This document shows, piece by piece, positions 1-8,989 of a DNA stretch of 64,000 bases. Each line of letters starts with the position of its first letter. The first letter of the stretch is position 1. Both the position numbers and the translations under genes were made by a program. The notes beneath the pieces are model-generated. The model worked only from the letters and a program-made list of their open reading frames with translations. It searched no databases and was not told the DNA's origin. Origin of the DNA: Muribaculaceae bacterium (GTDB lineage: Bacteria; Bacteroidota; Bacteroidia; Bacteroidales; Muribaculaceae); contig JAFZAC010000016.1 in NCBI GenBank assembly GCA_017548365.1, forward strand, positions 186,001-250,000, in the 5' to 3' direction.

Positions 1-119
1 ACTGATATAGGATAATAAATCATAGGTTTATCATATACGGGAAGCATTTGCTTACTTACTCCTTTGGTGATTGGATATAAACGTGTGCCTGAGCCACCAG
101 CTAAAACTATACCTTTCAT
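1..119 (-). CDS. rfbA: Glucose-1-phosphate thymidylyltransferase, N-terminal part (cut by window edge)
   Basis: The first 39 codons of a minus-strand gene starting at 119 are visible. They contain the sugar-nucleotidyltransferase signature: [16 protein letters not shown], then [16 protein letters not shown]. In this family the GGSGTR loop binds the nucleotide, and the Lys-Gln-Met-Leu-Pro stretch is typical of RfbA rather than GalU or GlmU. The enzyme makes dTDP-glucose from glucose-1-phosphate and dTTP, the first step to dTDP-L-rhamnose. It lies 20 nt downstream of ugd on the same strand, so the two are probably one nucleotide-sugar operon for surface polysaccharide. The rest of the gene lies left of the window. 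Confidence 0.93.
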   Translation of the reverse strand, partial: MKGIVLAGGSGTRLYPITKGVSKQMLPVYDKPMIYYPIS

Positions 120-139
120 AATGTTGAATCAAATTAAAA

Positions 140-1378
140 TTAATCTTTCTGGAACAAATCTCTAGTATATACTTTGCTTAAAACATCTTCAATGTTTTGA
201 TCATAACGGTTTGCTAAAATTACATGAGACTGACGTTTAAACTCATCTAGGTCATTCACCACCTTGCTGCCGAAGAATGTGGAGCCATCGTCAAGAGTGG
301 GTTCGTAAATGATGACTTTTGCGCCTTTGGCTTTGATGCGTTTCATTACGCCCTGGATGGAGGACTGGCGGAAGTTATCGCTGCCTGACTTCATCGTTAA
401 GCGATATACGCCAATCACGCATTCGCGCTCCTCGTTCTTCGAGTAGTCGCCACGTTGATAGTAGTCGTAATAACCAGCCATACTCAAGACACGATCAGCG
501 ATGAAATCTTTTCTCGTGCGGTTGCTCTCGACGATAGCCTCGATTAGGTTCTCAGGAACATCGGCATAATTGGCAAGCAACTGCTTGGTGTCTTTGGGCA
601 AGCAATAACCGCCGTAACCGAAGCTGGGGTTGTTGTAATGGGAACCAATGCGCGGATCAAGGCAGACACCGTTGATTATCGCCTTTGTGTCAAGGCCTTT
701 CATCTCGGCGTAAGTGTCAAGTTCGTTGAAGTAACTTACTCGCAGGGCAAGGTAAGTATTAGCGAACAACTTCACCGCCTCTGCCTCAGTCAAACCCATG
801 AACAAGGTGTCCACATCAGGCTTTAAAGCTCCTTCTTGGAGAAGTTCGGCGAACTTATGAGCAGCCTTGTTAAGTCGTTCGTCGCCTTCAGGACGGCCGA
901 CTATGATGCGACTGGGGTATAAATTATCATAAAGCGCCTTCGTCTCTCGGAGAAACTCGGGCGCAAACAAGATGTTTTCTGAACCATACTTCTGACGAAC
1001 GCTCTCGGTATAACCCACAGGTATCGTCGATTTGATGACCATGATGGCGTTGGGATTGACCTTCATCACCAGTTCAATCACTTCTTCCACATGGCGTGTG
1101 TCAAAGTAGTTGTTGACTGGGTCATAGTTAGTTGGGGTGGCTATCACAACAAAATCCGCCTCACTGTAAGCCTTTTCGGCATCGAGTGTGGCGGTCAGTC
1201 TCAGTGGTTTATCTGCGAGATATTGTTCAATAAAGTCGTCCTGGATTGGTGAAATGTGATTGTTGATTTTGTCAACCTTCTCTTGCACTACGTCCACTGC
1301 AACGACATCATTATGCTGCGCAAGCAGAGTCGCAATGCTCAATCCCACATATCCAGTTCCTGCTACTGCTATCTTCAT
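140..1378 (-). CDS. ugd: UDP-glucose 6-dehydrogenase
   Basis: A 412-residue NAD-dependent dehydrogenase that oxidises UDP-glucose to UDP-glucuronate in the cytoplasm for capsule or exopolysaccharide precursors. The N-terminal Rossmann motif is [14 protein letters not shown]. The catalytic cysteine is C259 in [14 protein letters not shown], a hallmark of the UDP-glucose/GDP-mannose dehydrogenase family. The reading frame extends three codons upstream (MFFM). I prefer the ATG at 1378 because family members begin directly with MKIAV. The gene is followed by rfbA and preceded by a long, possibly structured leader. The length suits the family. Confidence 0.95.
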   Translation of the reverse strand: MKIAVAGTGYVGLSIATLLAQHNDVVAVDVVQEKVDKINNHISPIQDDFIEQYLADKPLRLTATLDAEKAYSEADFVVIATPTNYDPVNNYFDTRHVEEVIELVMKVNPNAIMVIKSTIPVGYTESVRQKYGSENILFAPEFLRETKALYDNLYPSRIIVGRPEGDERLNKAAHKFAELLQEGALKPDVDTLFMGLTEAEAVKLFANTYLALRVSYFNELDTYAEMKGLDTKAIINGVCLDPRIGSHYNNPSFGYGGYCLPKDTKQLLANYADVPENLIEAIVESNRTRKDFIADRVLSMAGYYDYYQRGDYSKNEERECVIGVYRLTMKSGSDNFRQSSIQGVMKRIKAKGAKVIIYEPTLDDGSTFFGSKVVNDLDEFKRQSHVILANRYDQNIEDVLSKVYTRDLFQKD

Positions 1379-1422
1379 AAAAAACAAAAAGGGGTTTATA
1401 AAATGTGAGTTTTTCGGGCAGG

Positions 1423-1464
1423 TGTAATAATTTGGGTATTACAATGCAGAAAAAAGCACTGTAA
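1423..1464 (-). promoter_or_regulatory. Two mutually exclusive hairpins in the ugd leader
   Basis: Hairpin A pairs 1439-1447 with 1456-1464 (9 bp, one G-U). Hairpin B pairs 1423-1429 with 1437-1443 (7 bp, perfect). They share 1439-1443, so only one can form at a time. They lie 45-85 nt upstream of the ugd start. This resembles an attenuator or RNA switch, but that is inference. Confidence 0.35.
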
Positions 1465-1567
1465 CACAGAAAATTACCTCAATTTATAAACTTAACAATC
1501 CCAAAGATTGCAAGTGTCTTGTATAATACAATTATTCTCTCATTATAATAATGTATTACTAAACATG

Positions 1568-1575
1568 CAAAGGTA
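1568..1575 (-). promoter_or_regulatory. Candidate -7 box for ugd
   Basis: The minus strand reads TACCTTTG, a full match to the Bacteroidota -7 consensus TAnnTTTG. No TTG lies 19-21 nt upstream, so only the -7 element supports it. It implies a leader of about 190 nt before the ugd ATG. Confidence 0.45.
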
Positions 1576-1779
1576 GTTAATTTTTAATATTTACCCTTCG
1601 TTTTTTTCTATTTGTTTCGTTAATTTTTCTAAAATGTAAATATTGCAAATATTCAATATCTGCAAGGATTAGCAACGTTTTTCAAACAAAACTTTGTCAC
1701 AGCTTTAGACTCTATTCTCTTTGCCGTTAAAATTTCTCAATATTTTTAAGGGTTTAATACAAGATATTCAAAAATATGT

Positions 1780-1787
1780 TATCTTTG
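1780..1787 (+). promoter_or_regulatory. -7 promoter box for the multi-redox flavoprotein gene
   Basis: TATCTTTG matches TAnnTTTG exactly. No clear -33 TTG is seen at the right distance. The predicted 5' leader is about 115 nt. Confidence 0.5.
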
Positions 1788-1907
1788 TGCACAACAAGAC
1801 CACAGACTATTTTCATGGGCCTAAGTTTGAGGTGAAAAGTGTTTATCACACAACCTCCAAATACACAATTGCTTAATTAAAAAACAAAAACCATAAAACC
1901 ATTCATT

Positions 1908-4900
1908 ATGTATAAAATTGAAAATCACCCTATTCTTGACCTTCCAAAAGAAGAATTCGTGGAATTCCAATTTGAAGGAAGAACCGTTCGCGGACAAAAA
2001 GGTAAAACCATTGCTGCCGCTCTTCATCAAGCAGGATTAATCGTACACAGCCACAGTACCAGCGGTCGCAATCGCAGTTTAGAGTGTGGCATTGGCAAGT
2101 GCGGTGCCTGCGAAATGCTTGTTGACGGCCAGGTGCGACGCATCTGTATCACCAATGTTGACGGAGTGAAAGAGGTGCGCGAGATACCTAAGGACTACAT
2201 GCCCGAGGGCAAAGCTACTGCAACACGTGAGACCAAAATTTACAAAACCACAGTTGCCATCATTGGTGGAGGCCCTGCCGGACTGGCATGCCGTGAGCAG
2301 CTCACTGCACTGGGCATTCCTAATATTGTGGTGGACAACAACGCGACCGAGGGTGGTCAGTTCAATATGCAAACCCACCAGTTCTTCTTTTTTGAGAAGG
2401 AACAGAAGTTTGGTGGCATGCGTGGTTTTGACATTGCCAAGACACTCGCTGGTGACAACCACGACGGCATCCTGCTCAACAATACTGTATGGGACCTACT
2501 CGAAGGTCGCCGTATAGCACTTAAGAACATTGTAACCCAAGAGGTGAGCTACATCGATGCAGACCATCTGGTTGTGGCAACAGGAGCAGTTCCCTTCATG
2601 CCAGTGTTTGAGAATGACGACGTGCCAGGTGTTTACACCGCTGCCGTATTCCAAAAAATGATGAACCAAGAGCACACACTACTTGGCAAGCGCGTGCTTA
2701 CTGTGGGTGCCGGCAACATCGGCTACTTAACTAGCTACCAAGCCATGCAAGCTGGAGCAACCATCAAAGCTATTATTGAGGGTATGGATCACGAGGGTGG
2801 TTTCCCCGTACAAGCCAACCGCGTGCGTCGACTGGGCATCCCCATCATGACTTCACACGTGCTCATCCGTGCAATTCCTAACGATGACTACACTGGCGTT
2901 ACAGGTGCCGTGATAGCAGAGTGCCGAAATTTCCAACCCATTCCTGGCACCGAACAAGTAATCGACGACATCGACATTATTAATATTTGTACAGGTTTGA
3001 TTCCTGACAACCAACTGCTAGTGAAGGGCCGCTCAGTCTTCGGCCGCAACGTGTACGGTGCAGGTGATGCCGTACGCATTGGCGAAGGCACCAGCGCCGT
3101 GCTTCGTGGTAAGCAGGTTGCTTATGAGGTGGCTCAGGAGATGGGCCTTCGTTTCCCATACGAAGACTATCTCGAGGTATCACGTCAGTATATCGACTCC
3201 CAACAGCGTCCCGTGCGTCTGCTCGACGAACCACGCATCCCTAACGAGGAGCGCATGGCTCTGAAACCCTATGTGAAGATAAACTGCCTATATGGCTTTG
3301 CTTGTAATCCGTGTACATTCTCATGTCCACAGGGTGCTATTACCAAACCCACTACATCATCGGTGCCCATTGTTGATTATGACAAGTGCATCGGCTGTAT
3401 GCAGTGCGTAAACCATTGTCCTGGTCTGGCAATCTTCGGCTACGACAAACGCAAGAATGTGATGTTCCTGCCTGTAGAATATGAGGTAGAAGAAGGCAAA
3501 GATGTATTCTTGGTTGATGACAACGGAGCCAAGGTTGGCGAAGGTGTTATCGAGAAAGTACTCAAGAAAGATAACAAGACCAATGTGGCACGTGTCAAAG
3601 CCACCCAAGTGGATGATTTGAATAAAGTGAACGGCTTTATCCTCAAAGAGCGCTATCCTGAACCATTGAATATGCGTTCACTCACTGATGCCGAGGAAGG
3701 CAAGGCCTTTGTTTGCCACTGCGAGGATGTAGATGTCAAGACTCTTCTCGCTGTAGTTGGCGACCGCAAACACATTTCGGTTGACGAACTCAAGCACACC
3801 ACACGCATGGGTATGGGTCCATGCCGAGGCAAACGTTGTGTTTCTCGAGCCAAACAGATTTTGCGTGCTCACGGCATTGAGGTGACTGGCGACAGCACAC
3901 CGCGTGCACCACTAGCTAACCAAGTTACTTTAGGCGATGTATACAATGGTGAGACTAAGGAAACCTTCGTCTTCGAACATGGCTCAATTATAGAAAAAGC
4001 CGAGACCGAAATCCTTGTTGCTGGCGGTGGCATGGCTGGTAGCGCGGCATTCCGCTACTTTGCTGAGGCCGGCAAGCGCGTCATCTTGGTCAACTACGAC
4101 CGCGGTTCGACTTGGCGCTGCATTGGCGGTGGCCGTCCTGCCTTCTCCAACCCCGACATCAGTGACATCGCCATGCACAATCTTGAGATTTTCCGTGACG
4201 ACCAGAAACATTGCAACATTGACCTGAAGATGACACGCTATGTCAACCTTGTTCACGATGACGCAACCTATCGTTCACTTGACGCCTCACGGGCCTGGAG
4301 CGAAGCCTACATGATTGACCGAAAGGACTTTACCAAGGTAATATCGCCTTATTGGAATCCTAACGATAACATATACAGCCATGCCTTGATTTCTGAAAAC
4401 TGCTGGCAAGCCACACCGGGACGTACAATCGAGTATGTTCGCACAGTGGGCAAACAGCATGGCGGCGAAGTGCTTGAGGACTGTGAAGTTCTACATGTTG
4501 AAAAAGTGGGAGACAAATACCGTGTGCTGGTTCGCCGTCACGATAAACACTATGTGGAATTTACATGTGACCACTTTGTGAACGCCATGGGATGGGGTTC
4601 AGAAAAATTTACCGACATGCTCGGCATCGACACTCAGCTTTATCCTGTCAAGCACCAGGCATTTATCACTCGCCGTCTGCCCAACATGGGTGTAAACAGT
4701 GATTCACTTGATATGATTATCGACCGCCGTCACTATAAGGGCTTCAACGCCGTTTACGGTCAGCAATTCCTGCATACTGGACAAATCATAGGCTGTGCAT
4801 CACCCGATTGTGACCCTTACGAGGCACGTCAGAACTTGAAGTACAACAGTGAGGCTTTCCTCAAGATTGTGAGTGAGATGTTTGCCCAATGGATTCCCAA

Positions 4901-5129
4901 CTTGGCATCTGTCGGCTTCCATGCCGTATGGGCGGGCTACTACATCGAGCCACGCTACATCATTGATCCTGAGGTGGGATTGCTCACAGGTCTGCGTGGT
5001 CACGGTTTCATGCTCGGCCAGTACCTAGCAAAACTTTATGTTGACAAATATCTAGGCAAACCAGTGCCAGCTTACATGAAAGATCTTGCCATAGGCGGCA
5101 AGGGTTTAAGCGAGAACGCTTTCCAATAA
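1908..5129 (+). CDS. Fused iron-sulfur/FAD oxidoreductase (HcnA-HcnB-HcnC-like domains in one chain)
   Basis: This 1073-residue protein carries five redox modules in order. They are: a [2Fe-2S] ferredoxin-like domain with C60, C65, C68 and C80; a pyridine-nucleotide-disulfide-type flavoprotein (first Rossmann GGGPAG near 120, second GAGNIG); two [4Fe-4S] motifs starting at C460 and C494; a BFD-like [2Fe-2S] motif with C603, C605, C639 and C644; and a D-amino-acid-oxidase-type FAD domain (GGGMAG at 706-711). In HCN synthase, opine oxidase and hydroxyproline dehydrogenases the same modules are separate subunits. The likely role is FAD-dependent oxidation of an amino acid or secondary amine, passing electrons through the clusters. 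The substrate cannot be read from sequence. There is no signal peptide. It is monocistronic: own -7 box and a strong terminator. Confidence 0.75.
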   Translation: MYKIENHPILDLPKEEFVEFQFEGRTVRGQKGKTIAAALHQAGLIVHSHSTSGRNRSLECGIGKCGACEMLVDGQVRRICITNVDGVKEVREIPKDYMPEGKATATRETKIYKTTVAIIGGGPAGLACREQLTALGIPNIVVDNNATEGGQFNMQTHQFFFFEKEQKFGGMRGFDIAKTLAGDNHDGILLNNTVWDLLEGRRIALKNIVTQEVSYIDADHLVVATGAVPFMPVFENDDVPGVYTAAVFQKMMNQEHTLLGKRVLTVGAGNIGYLTSYQAMQAGATIKAIIEGMDHEGGFPVQANRVRRLGIPIMTSHVLIRAIPNDDYTGVTGAVIAECRNFQPIPGTEQVIDDIDIINICTGLIPDNQLLVKGRSVFGRNVYGAGDAVRIGEGTSAVLRGKQVAYEVAQEMGLRFPYEDYLEVSRQYIDSQQRPVRLLDEPRIPNEERMALKPYVKINCLYGFACNPCTFSCPQGAITKPTTSSVPIVDYDKCIGCMQCVNHCPGLAIFGYDKRKNVMFLPVEYEVEEGKDVFLVDDNGAKVGEGVIEKVLKKDNKTNVARVKATQVDDLNKVNGFILKERYPEPLNMRSLTDAEEGKAFVCHCEDVDVKTLLAVVGDRKHISVDELKHTTRMGMGPCRGKRCVSRAKQILRAHGIEVTGDSTPRAPLANQVTLGDVYNGETKETFVFEHGSIIEKAETEILVAGGGMAGSAAFRYFAEAGKRVILVNYDRGSTWRCIGGGRPAFSNPDISDIAMHNLEIFRDDQKHCNIDLKMTRYVNLVHDDATYRSLDASRAWSEAYMIDRKDFTKVISPYWNPNDNIYSHALISENCWQATPGRTIEYVRTVGKQHGGEVLEDCEVLHVEKVGDKYRVLVRRHDKHYVEFTCDHFVNAMGWGSEKFTDMLGIDTQLYPVKHQAFITRRLPNMGVNSDSLDMIIDRRHYKGFNAVYGQQFLHTGQIIGCASPDCDPYEARQNLKYNSEAFLKIVSEMFAQWIPNLASVGFHAVWAGYYIEPRYIIDPEVGLLTGLRGHGFMLGQYLAKLYVDKYLGKPVPAYMKDLAIGGKGLSENAFQ

Positions 5130-5154
5130 AGACACCTATAAACAAAAGTAATAT

Positions 5155-5197
5155 AGCCCCTGAGAGTTGAACAAAAACTCTTGGGGGCTTACTTTTT
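5155..5197 (+). terminator. Intrinsic terminator after the flavoprotein gene
   Basis: A 14-bp stem pairs 5155-5168 (AGCCCCTGAGAGTT) with 5176-5189 (AACTCTTGGGGGCT), with two G-U pairs and a 7-nt loop. A T-rich tail follows. Confidence 0.88.
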
Positions 5198-5303
5198 TAA
5201 GAAGCATTTAGCCTACAAGTTATCAAAAAAGCCATTACTCATTTTCCCATTTCTGCAATTTATGTCAGGTATAAAATGTTTTTCGAAAAATTTTTCAAAA
5301 AAA

Positions 5304-5335
5304 TTTGCAAGATACAAATTAAGGTACTAATTTTG
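5304..5335 (+). promoter_or_regulatory. Promoter of tRNA-Ala
   Basis: TTTG at 5304-5307, a 20-nt spacer, then TAATTTTG at 5328-5335. This is a full match to the Bacteroidota -33/-7 consensus. Transcription should start just before the tRNA 5' end at 5356. Confidence 0.8.
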
Positions 5336-5355
5336 CACTCGCAAAACGAAAAACT

Positions 5356-5428
5356 GGGGTATTAGCTCATCCGGTAGAGCGCAACACTGGCAGTGTTGAG
5401 GTGAGCAGTTCGAGTCTGCTATACTCCA
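5356..5428 (+). tRNA. tRNA-Ala (anticodon GGC)
   Basis: The 73 nt fold as a complete cloverleaf: acceptor GGGGTAT/ATACTCC, D-stem GCTC/GAGC, anticodon stem CAACA/TGTTG with loop CTGGCAG, T-arm AGCAG-TTCGAGT-CTGCT, discriminator A. The anticodon GGC reads GCC (Ala). The acceptor has the G3-U70 pair that is the alanine identity element, so sequence and anticodon agree. The CCA end is not encoded. A promoter and a terminator flank it. Confidence 0.95.
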
Positions 5429-5444
5429 CTAGATTTAAGAAAAT

Positions 5445-5482
5445 GAATTGGGTAACAACATTTTATCCAATTCGTTTTTTTT
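5445..5482 (+). terminator. Terminator downstream of tRNA-Ala
   Basis: An 11-bp perfect stem (5445-5455 GAATTGGGTAA with 5463-5473 TTATCCAATTC) is followed by GTTTTTTTT. Confidence 0.85.
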
Positions 5483-5515
5483 CATTAAGCCCTATTAGCC
5501 ACATTCTGTTGATAG

Positions 5516-6391
5516 TTAAAAAAGGTCATCAAAAATCTTTCTGAATTGTACTGGCTTTAGGTCCCATTTTGGATGTAGCAGCAATGATTTTGGCGCTGTA
5601 GACACCATTCGTTCAATGATGATTCGTTCAGGAAGTATCTGAAGCAGTCGTTTACATAGACTGGCGTATTGCTGCGGAGTCCAATCTATTAAATCCACTT
5701 CTCCCCTTTCCCACTGTTGTGCAAGGAGTGTGCCACGCAGCACTTGTAGCTGATGAAACTTGAGTGTTCTGATAGGCAATTGTGCAACAGTTTTGACAGT
5801 TTCCATCATATCATCCTCGCTTTCTCCGGGCAGACCCAAGATAAGGTGAGCTCCCACAGTGATGCCACGTTCTGCTACTTTTGCAATGGCATCGCTGGCA
5901 CATTTCCATGTATGGCAACGGTTTATTATCCGCAACGTGCGGTCATGGACAGTCTCTACGCCAACCTCGACTATCACTCTATATTGCTCATTGATACTGC
6001 ACAAGCAGTCCAACACTTCGTTACTTAAACAGTCTGGACGAGTCGAAATCACAAGCCCCACCACATCAGGAACGGCAAGGGCCTCGATGTAAAGGGCATG
6101 TAACCTGCTAATTGAGGCATATGTATTAGTAAAGCTCTGGAAATAAGCTAGAAACTTCATCTCCGAATACTTGCGTGCATAGAAACTCTTGCCTTCAATT
6201 AACTGTTGTGACACACTTAAAGATGGCTTGCTAAAAGACGGTGTGAACGAGGCGTTGTTGCAATAGGTGCAACCGCCCCACCCTAATGTCCCGTCACGGT
6301 TGGGACATGTGAAACCTGCGTTTACGTTCAGCTTCTGAACTCGGCATCCATAAAGCTGTTTAAGGAAATCGCTATATTGGAGCCTCGCCAT
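5516..6391 (-). CDS. Radical SAM protein, TIGR01212/YhcC family
   Basis: A 291-residue radical SAM enzyme. The cluster cysteines are C29, C41 and C44 in CPNRDGTLGWGGCTYC; the long spacing is typical of the YhcC/TIGR01212 group. The radical-SAM body continues with motifs such as VISTRPDCL and LILGLPGE. The molecular function of the family is not settled. The frame is open 31 codons further upstream, but those codons overlap aroC. The ATG at 6391 overlaps the aroC stop by one base (TAATG), which argues for translational coupling and for this start. Confidence 0.88.
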   Translation of the reverse strand: MARLQYSDFLKQLYGCRVQKLNVNAGFTCPNRDGTLGWGGCTYCNNASFTPSFSKPSLSVSQQLIEGKSFYARKYSEMKFLAYFQSFTNTYASISRLHALYIEALAVPDVVGLVISTRPDCLSNEVLDCLCSINEQYRVIVEVGVETVHDRTLRIINRCHTWKCASDAIAKVAERGITVGAHLILGLPGESEDDMMETVKTVAQLPIRTLKFHQLQVLRGTLLAQQWERGEVDLIDWTPQQYASLCKRLLQILPERIIIERMVSTAPKSLLLHPKWDLKPVQFRKIFDDLF

Positions 6392-7362
6392 TATAATTTC
6401 GAAGCCCTTGATATTAGAATGTTGTCGAGAATCACGATAGCAGCCATCGCCTCCACCACTGGCACTGCACGTGGAACCACGCACACATCGTGACGACCTC
6501 GCGGCTCTATTGTTACAGCTTCACCATCTTTGTCAATTCCTTGGACAGGTTGCATCAAGGTTGCCACCGGTTTAAATGCTACTTTAATGCAAATATCATT
6601 GCCATTGCTAATGCCGCCCTGGATGCCTCCGGAATGATTTGTCTCAGTTGTTATCTTCCCATCTTTTACTACCCACTTATCAAGCACCTCACTACCACGA
6701 TGATTCACAAAGTCAAATCCGAGACCTATCTCAAACCCTTTTGCGGCAGGTATACTCATCATCGCCTCGGCAAGTTGTGCCGATAGTTTGCCAAACACAG
6801 GTTCGCCAATTCCAGGTTCCACACCTTTTATAATACATATCACCACGCCACCTATTGTGTCGCCTTGAGGCACTTCTGCTAGATTGGTAATTGACTGAGC
6901 ATTTATTGTTATACCCATTACCTCTAGAACCTGCTTGGCTAGTGCACCAGCTACTACACGAGTGGCTGTCTCTCGTGCCGACGCACGACCTCCGCCACGA
7001 TGGTCGCGAATGCCATACTTCGCCTGATAAGTGAAATCGGCATGAGAAGGCCTATATACATCCTTGAGATGCTCATAGTCCTCAGATCTCTGATCACGAT
7101 TGCGGATAATAAAGCCAATAGGAGTTCCCAAAGTCACACCATCCATAATTCCCGAGAGAATTTCCACCTCGTCGACCTCGTTGCGTGTTGACGAGACACC
7201 GCCTTGTCCTGGGCGACGACGATTGACCTCTTGCTGAAGACGCTCCAAATCTATTTTCACTCCCGCTGGCATGCCATCGATAATGCCTCCAATAGCAGGT
7301 CCATGCGACTCGCCAAACGAGGTTAGACTGAATAGATTACCAATGCGATTCTTATGTGTCAT
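6391..7362 (-). CDS. aroC: Chorismate synthase (compact form)
   Basis: This converts 5-enolpyruvylshikimate-3-phosphate to chorismate, the last shikimate-pathway step, using reduced FMN. Family signatures are present: [50 protein letters not shown]-like [18 protein letters not shown] and [13 protein letters not shown]. The length is 323 residues, about 35 fewer than the usual 350-360. The shortfall sits between [11 protein letters not shown] and GDTIGGVV, where other chorismate synthases carry a roughly 40-residue segment. I chose MTHKNRIGN at 7362 as start because the 16 upstream codons overlap ybaK. It sits between ybaK and the radical SAM gene. Confidence 0.93.
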   Translation of the reverse strand: MTHKNRIGNLFSLTSFGESHGPAIGGIIDGMPAGVKIDLERLQQEVNRRRPGQGGVSSTRNEVDEVEILSGIMDGVTLGTPIGFIIRNRDQRSEDYEHLKDVYRPSHADFTYQAKYGIRDHRGGGRASARETATRVVAGALAKQVLEVMGITINAQSITNLAEVPQGDTIGGVVICIIKGVEPGIGEPVFGKLSAQLAEAMMSIPAAKGFEIGLGFDFVNHRGSEVLDKWVVKDGKITTETNHSGGIQGGISNGNDICIKVAFKPVATLMQPVQGIDKDGEAVTIEPRGRHDVCVVPRAVPVVEAMAAIVILDNILISRASKL

Positions 7363-7381
7363 TGCTATGGTTTTTGGAACG

Positions 7382-7861
7382 TTATATAATAAGGTCGCAG
7401 ACCGTGGCACCCACGAAATTCACAAGATTCTGAGGAGCTATTTTCAATTGCAGGCCACGCATTCCGGCACTCACAAAAATGTGGTCAAACTGCAGACATG
7501 ACTCATGGATAAAAGTGGGAAACGGCTTTTTCATTCCTATGGGCGAGCAGCCTCCACGTATGTAGCCAGTAGTAGGCAGCAGGTCTTTCATAGCAATGAG
7601 ATCCACTTTCTTATTGCCGCTAAGCTTTGCTGCCTTCTTCAAGTCAACTTCATAATCGCCAGGAATAACACACACAAAGTGTTTGGTCTTCTCGCCAAAG
7701 AGCACCAATGTCTTGAAAACCTGGTTTATATCCTCTCCAATAGTTGTAGCCAAATGCCCAGCTGAAAGGTCGCTCTCATCAACCTCATAAGACACAAGTT
7801 CATAAGGGACTTTAGCCCTATCTAGTAGCCTGACAGCATTCGTTTTCTGTATCTTTTTCAT
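7382..7861 (-). CDS. ybaK: YbaK/EbsC-type aminoacyl-tRNA deacylase
   Basis: A 159-residue protein of the YbaK/ProX editing family, which hydrolyses mischarged Cys-tRNA(Pro). Family features are the N-terminal KTNAVRLLDRAKVPYEL, the conserved VFKTLVL and the central GGCSPIGMKK loop. It is the first gene of a ybaK-aroC-radical SAM run on the minus strand, with 19 nt to aroC. The specific substrate is inferred from the family. A -7 box lies 20 nt upstream. Confidence 0.9.
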   Translation of the reverse strand: MKKIQKTNAVRLLDRAKVPYELVSYEVDESDLSAGHLATTIGEDINQVFKTLVLFGEKTKHFVCVIPGDYEVDLKKAAKLSGNKKVDLIAMKDLLPTTGYIRGGCSPIGMKKPFPTFIHESCLQFDHIFVSAGMRGLQLKIAPQNLVNFVGATVCDLII

Positions 7862-7880
7862 AAAAAATCGTTTTCAGTAG

Positions 7881-7888
7881 CAAAATTA
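7881..7888 (-). promoter_or_regulatory. -7 box for ybaK-aroC-radical SAM operon
   Basis: The minus strand reads TAATTTTG, 20 nt upstream of the ybaK ATG. No -33 TTG is visible at the right distance. Confidence 0.5.
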
Positions 7889-7983
7889 GTAATTATTTTT
7901 TAGATTTTTGAGTATTTTCTTTAAAACTAATGAATGTCTAAAGAAAATCTACAATTGAGTTTTGTTTTTTTAGCAATTATAGA

Positions 7984-8015
7984 TTGGTATAGAAATATAA
8001 AGATGATTATATTTG
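7984..8015 (+). promoter_or_regulatory. Promoter of the exported thioredoxin-like gene
   Basis: TTG at 7984-7986, 21-nt spacer, TATATTTG at 8008-8015. The GTG start codon begins only 5 nt after the box, so the transcript would be nearly leaderless. Confidence 0.65.
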
Positions 8016-8019
8016 CAGC

Positions 8020-8892
8020 GTGAAAAAATATAAGGTCGACATAAAAAAGGTTATATTAGTTATTGTTACTCCACTTGTGATGACATGTGGAGTAATGGCT
8101 CAGGGCGAAGAATATCAAAAAGAGCTTGCCCATATTATAGCAATGCCCCGCAACGAGTCATTCTCGGCATTAAATGCTTATTTAAACTTAAACTGCAAAA
8201 CCGACCCTAAAAAATACAAAAAGGTATTATCCATTTTTGAAGAGATGCTTTCGGAACCCACATGGGATTATCATAATGAAGAACTCTTCAAAATATTGAT
8301 TGAGCATGCTTCAACAGCTTCTTGCTTGAGTGATAACGAAAAAATGCGTGCACAACTCCTGCTTGATGTGGTACACAAGAATGCTCCTGGCCTAGTTGCC
8401 AATGACATAGATTATGAAACCATCGACAGCTCACAACACCACTTGAGCGAGATAACAACTCCTTACACATTAATATATTTCAACGACCCTGAATGTTTTT
8501 CTTGTTCAATAGTTAAAGAGCGTCTTGACACATGCACCACATTAAAGAATATGGTGTGTGATAGCACACTCACAGTAATTGGTATCTATCCTTATAACAA
8601 CTTGGAAGAATGGAAACTGGAACCAATGCCAGAGTATATTATCAACGGCTGGGACTATGAACAAAAAATAGAAAAAGAACAGACCTATGACCTAATGACA
8701 ATGCCTCTGTTCTACCTTCTTGACCGCGACAAGCGGGTTATTCTCAAGAATGAGGCTAGCCTAAACTGCGTATTAAGAGTATTGACACACCTTAAAGGAA
8801 GGGAATATAACGACATTGAGGAAATACTTGATGACTCATGGGTATGGGGAATGTCACCAAATTTCTTAAAGCTTGTCCGTGAGGAGGATTAA
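8020..8892 (+). CDS. Exported thioredoxin-like protein (DUF5106-like)
   Basis: A 290-residue protein with a long positively charged N-terminus and a hydrophobic segment ending near VMAQG, taken as a signal peptide. The C-terminal half has a thioredoxin-like fold signature: the strand TLIYFNDPECFSC with a CxxC pair, and the cis-proline region TMPLFYLL. A periplasmic thiol-disulfide role is likely; the partner is unknown. Translation starts at GTG. The next ATG (in VMTCG) would cut the signal peptide, so GTG is preferred. The gene stands alone between divergent ybaK and convergent tilS. Confidence 0.72.
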   Translation: MKKYKVDIKKVILVIVTPLVMTCGVMAQGEEYQKELAHIIAMPRNESFSALNAYLNLNCKTDPKKYKKVLSIFEEMLSEPTWDYHNEELFKILIEHASTASCLSDNEKMRAQLLLDVVHKNAPGLVANDIDYETIDSSQHHLSEITTPYTLIYFNDPECFSCSIVKERLDTCTTLKNMVCDSTLTVIGIYPYNNLEEWKLEPMPEYIINGWDYEQKIEKEQTYDLMTMPLFYLLDRDKRVILKNEASLNCVLRVLTHLKGREYNDIEEILDDSWVWGMSPNFLKLVREED

Positions 8893-8989
8893 ATCCAAAT
8901 AGGTCATTAGGCGACAATAGGCTGTTTTTTTAGGTCTATTTATGCCATAACAGCTTTTTCTTGTCATCTTGTTTCCACTGTCGTTTTGC

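Larger units (their letters stand above)
1388..1907. other. 520-nt intergenic region between ugd and the redox flavoprotein gene
   Basis: No convincing ORF or RNA gene is seen. The region separates divergent genes and is AT-rich. It holds a likely minus-strand -7 box for ugd at 1568-1575, the ugd leader hairpins at 1423-1464, and a plus-strand -7 box at 1780-1787 about 120 nt before the flavoprotein start. The flavoprotein leader could fold weakly (TTTG-AGGT near 1828 with ACCT-C-CAAA near 1853). Confidence 0.6.
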
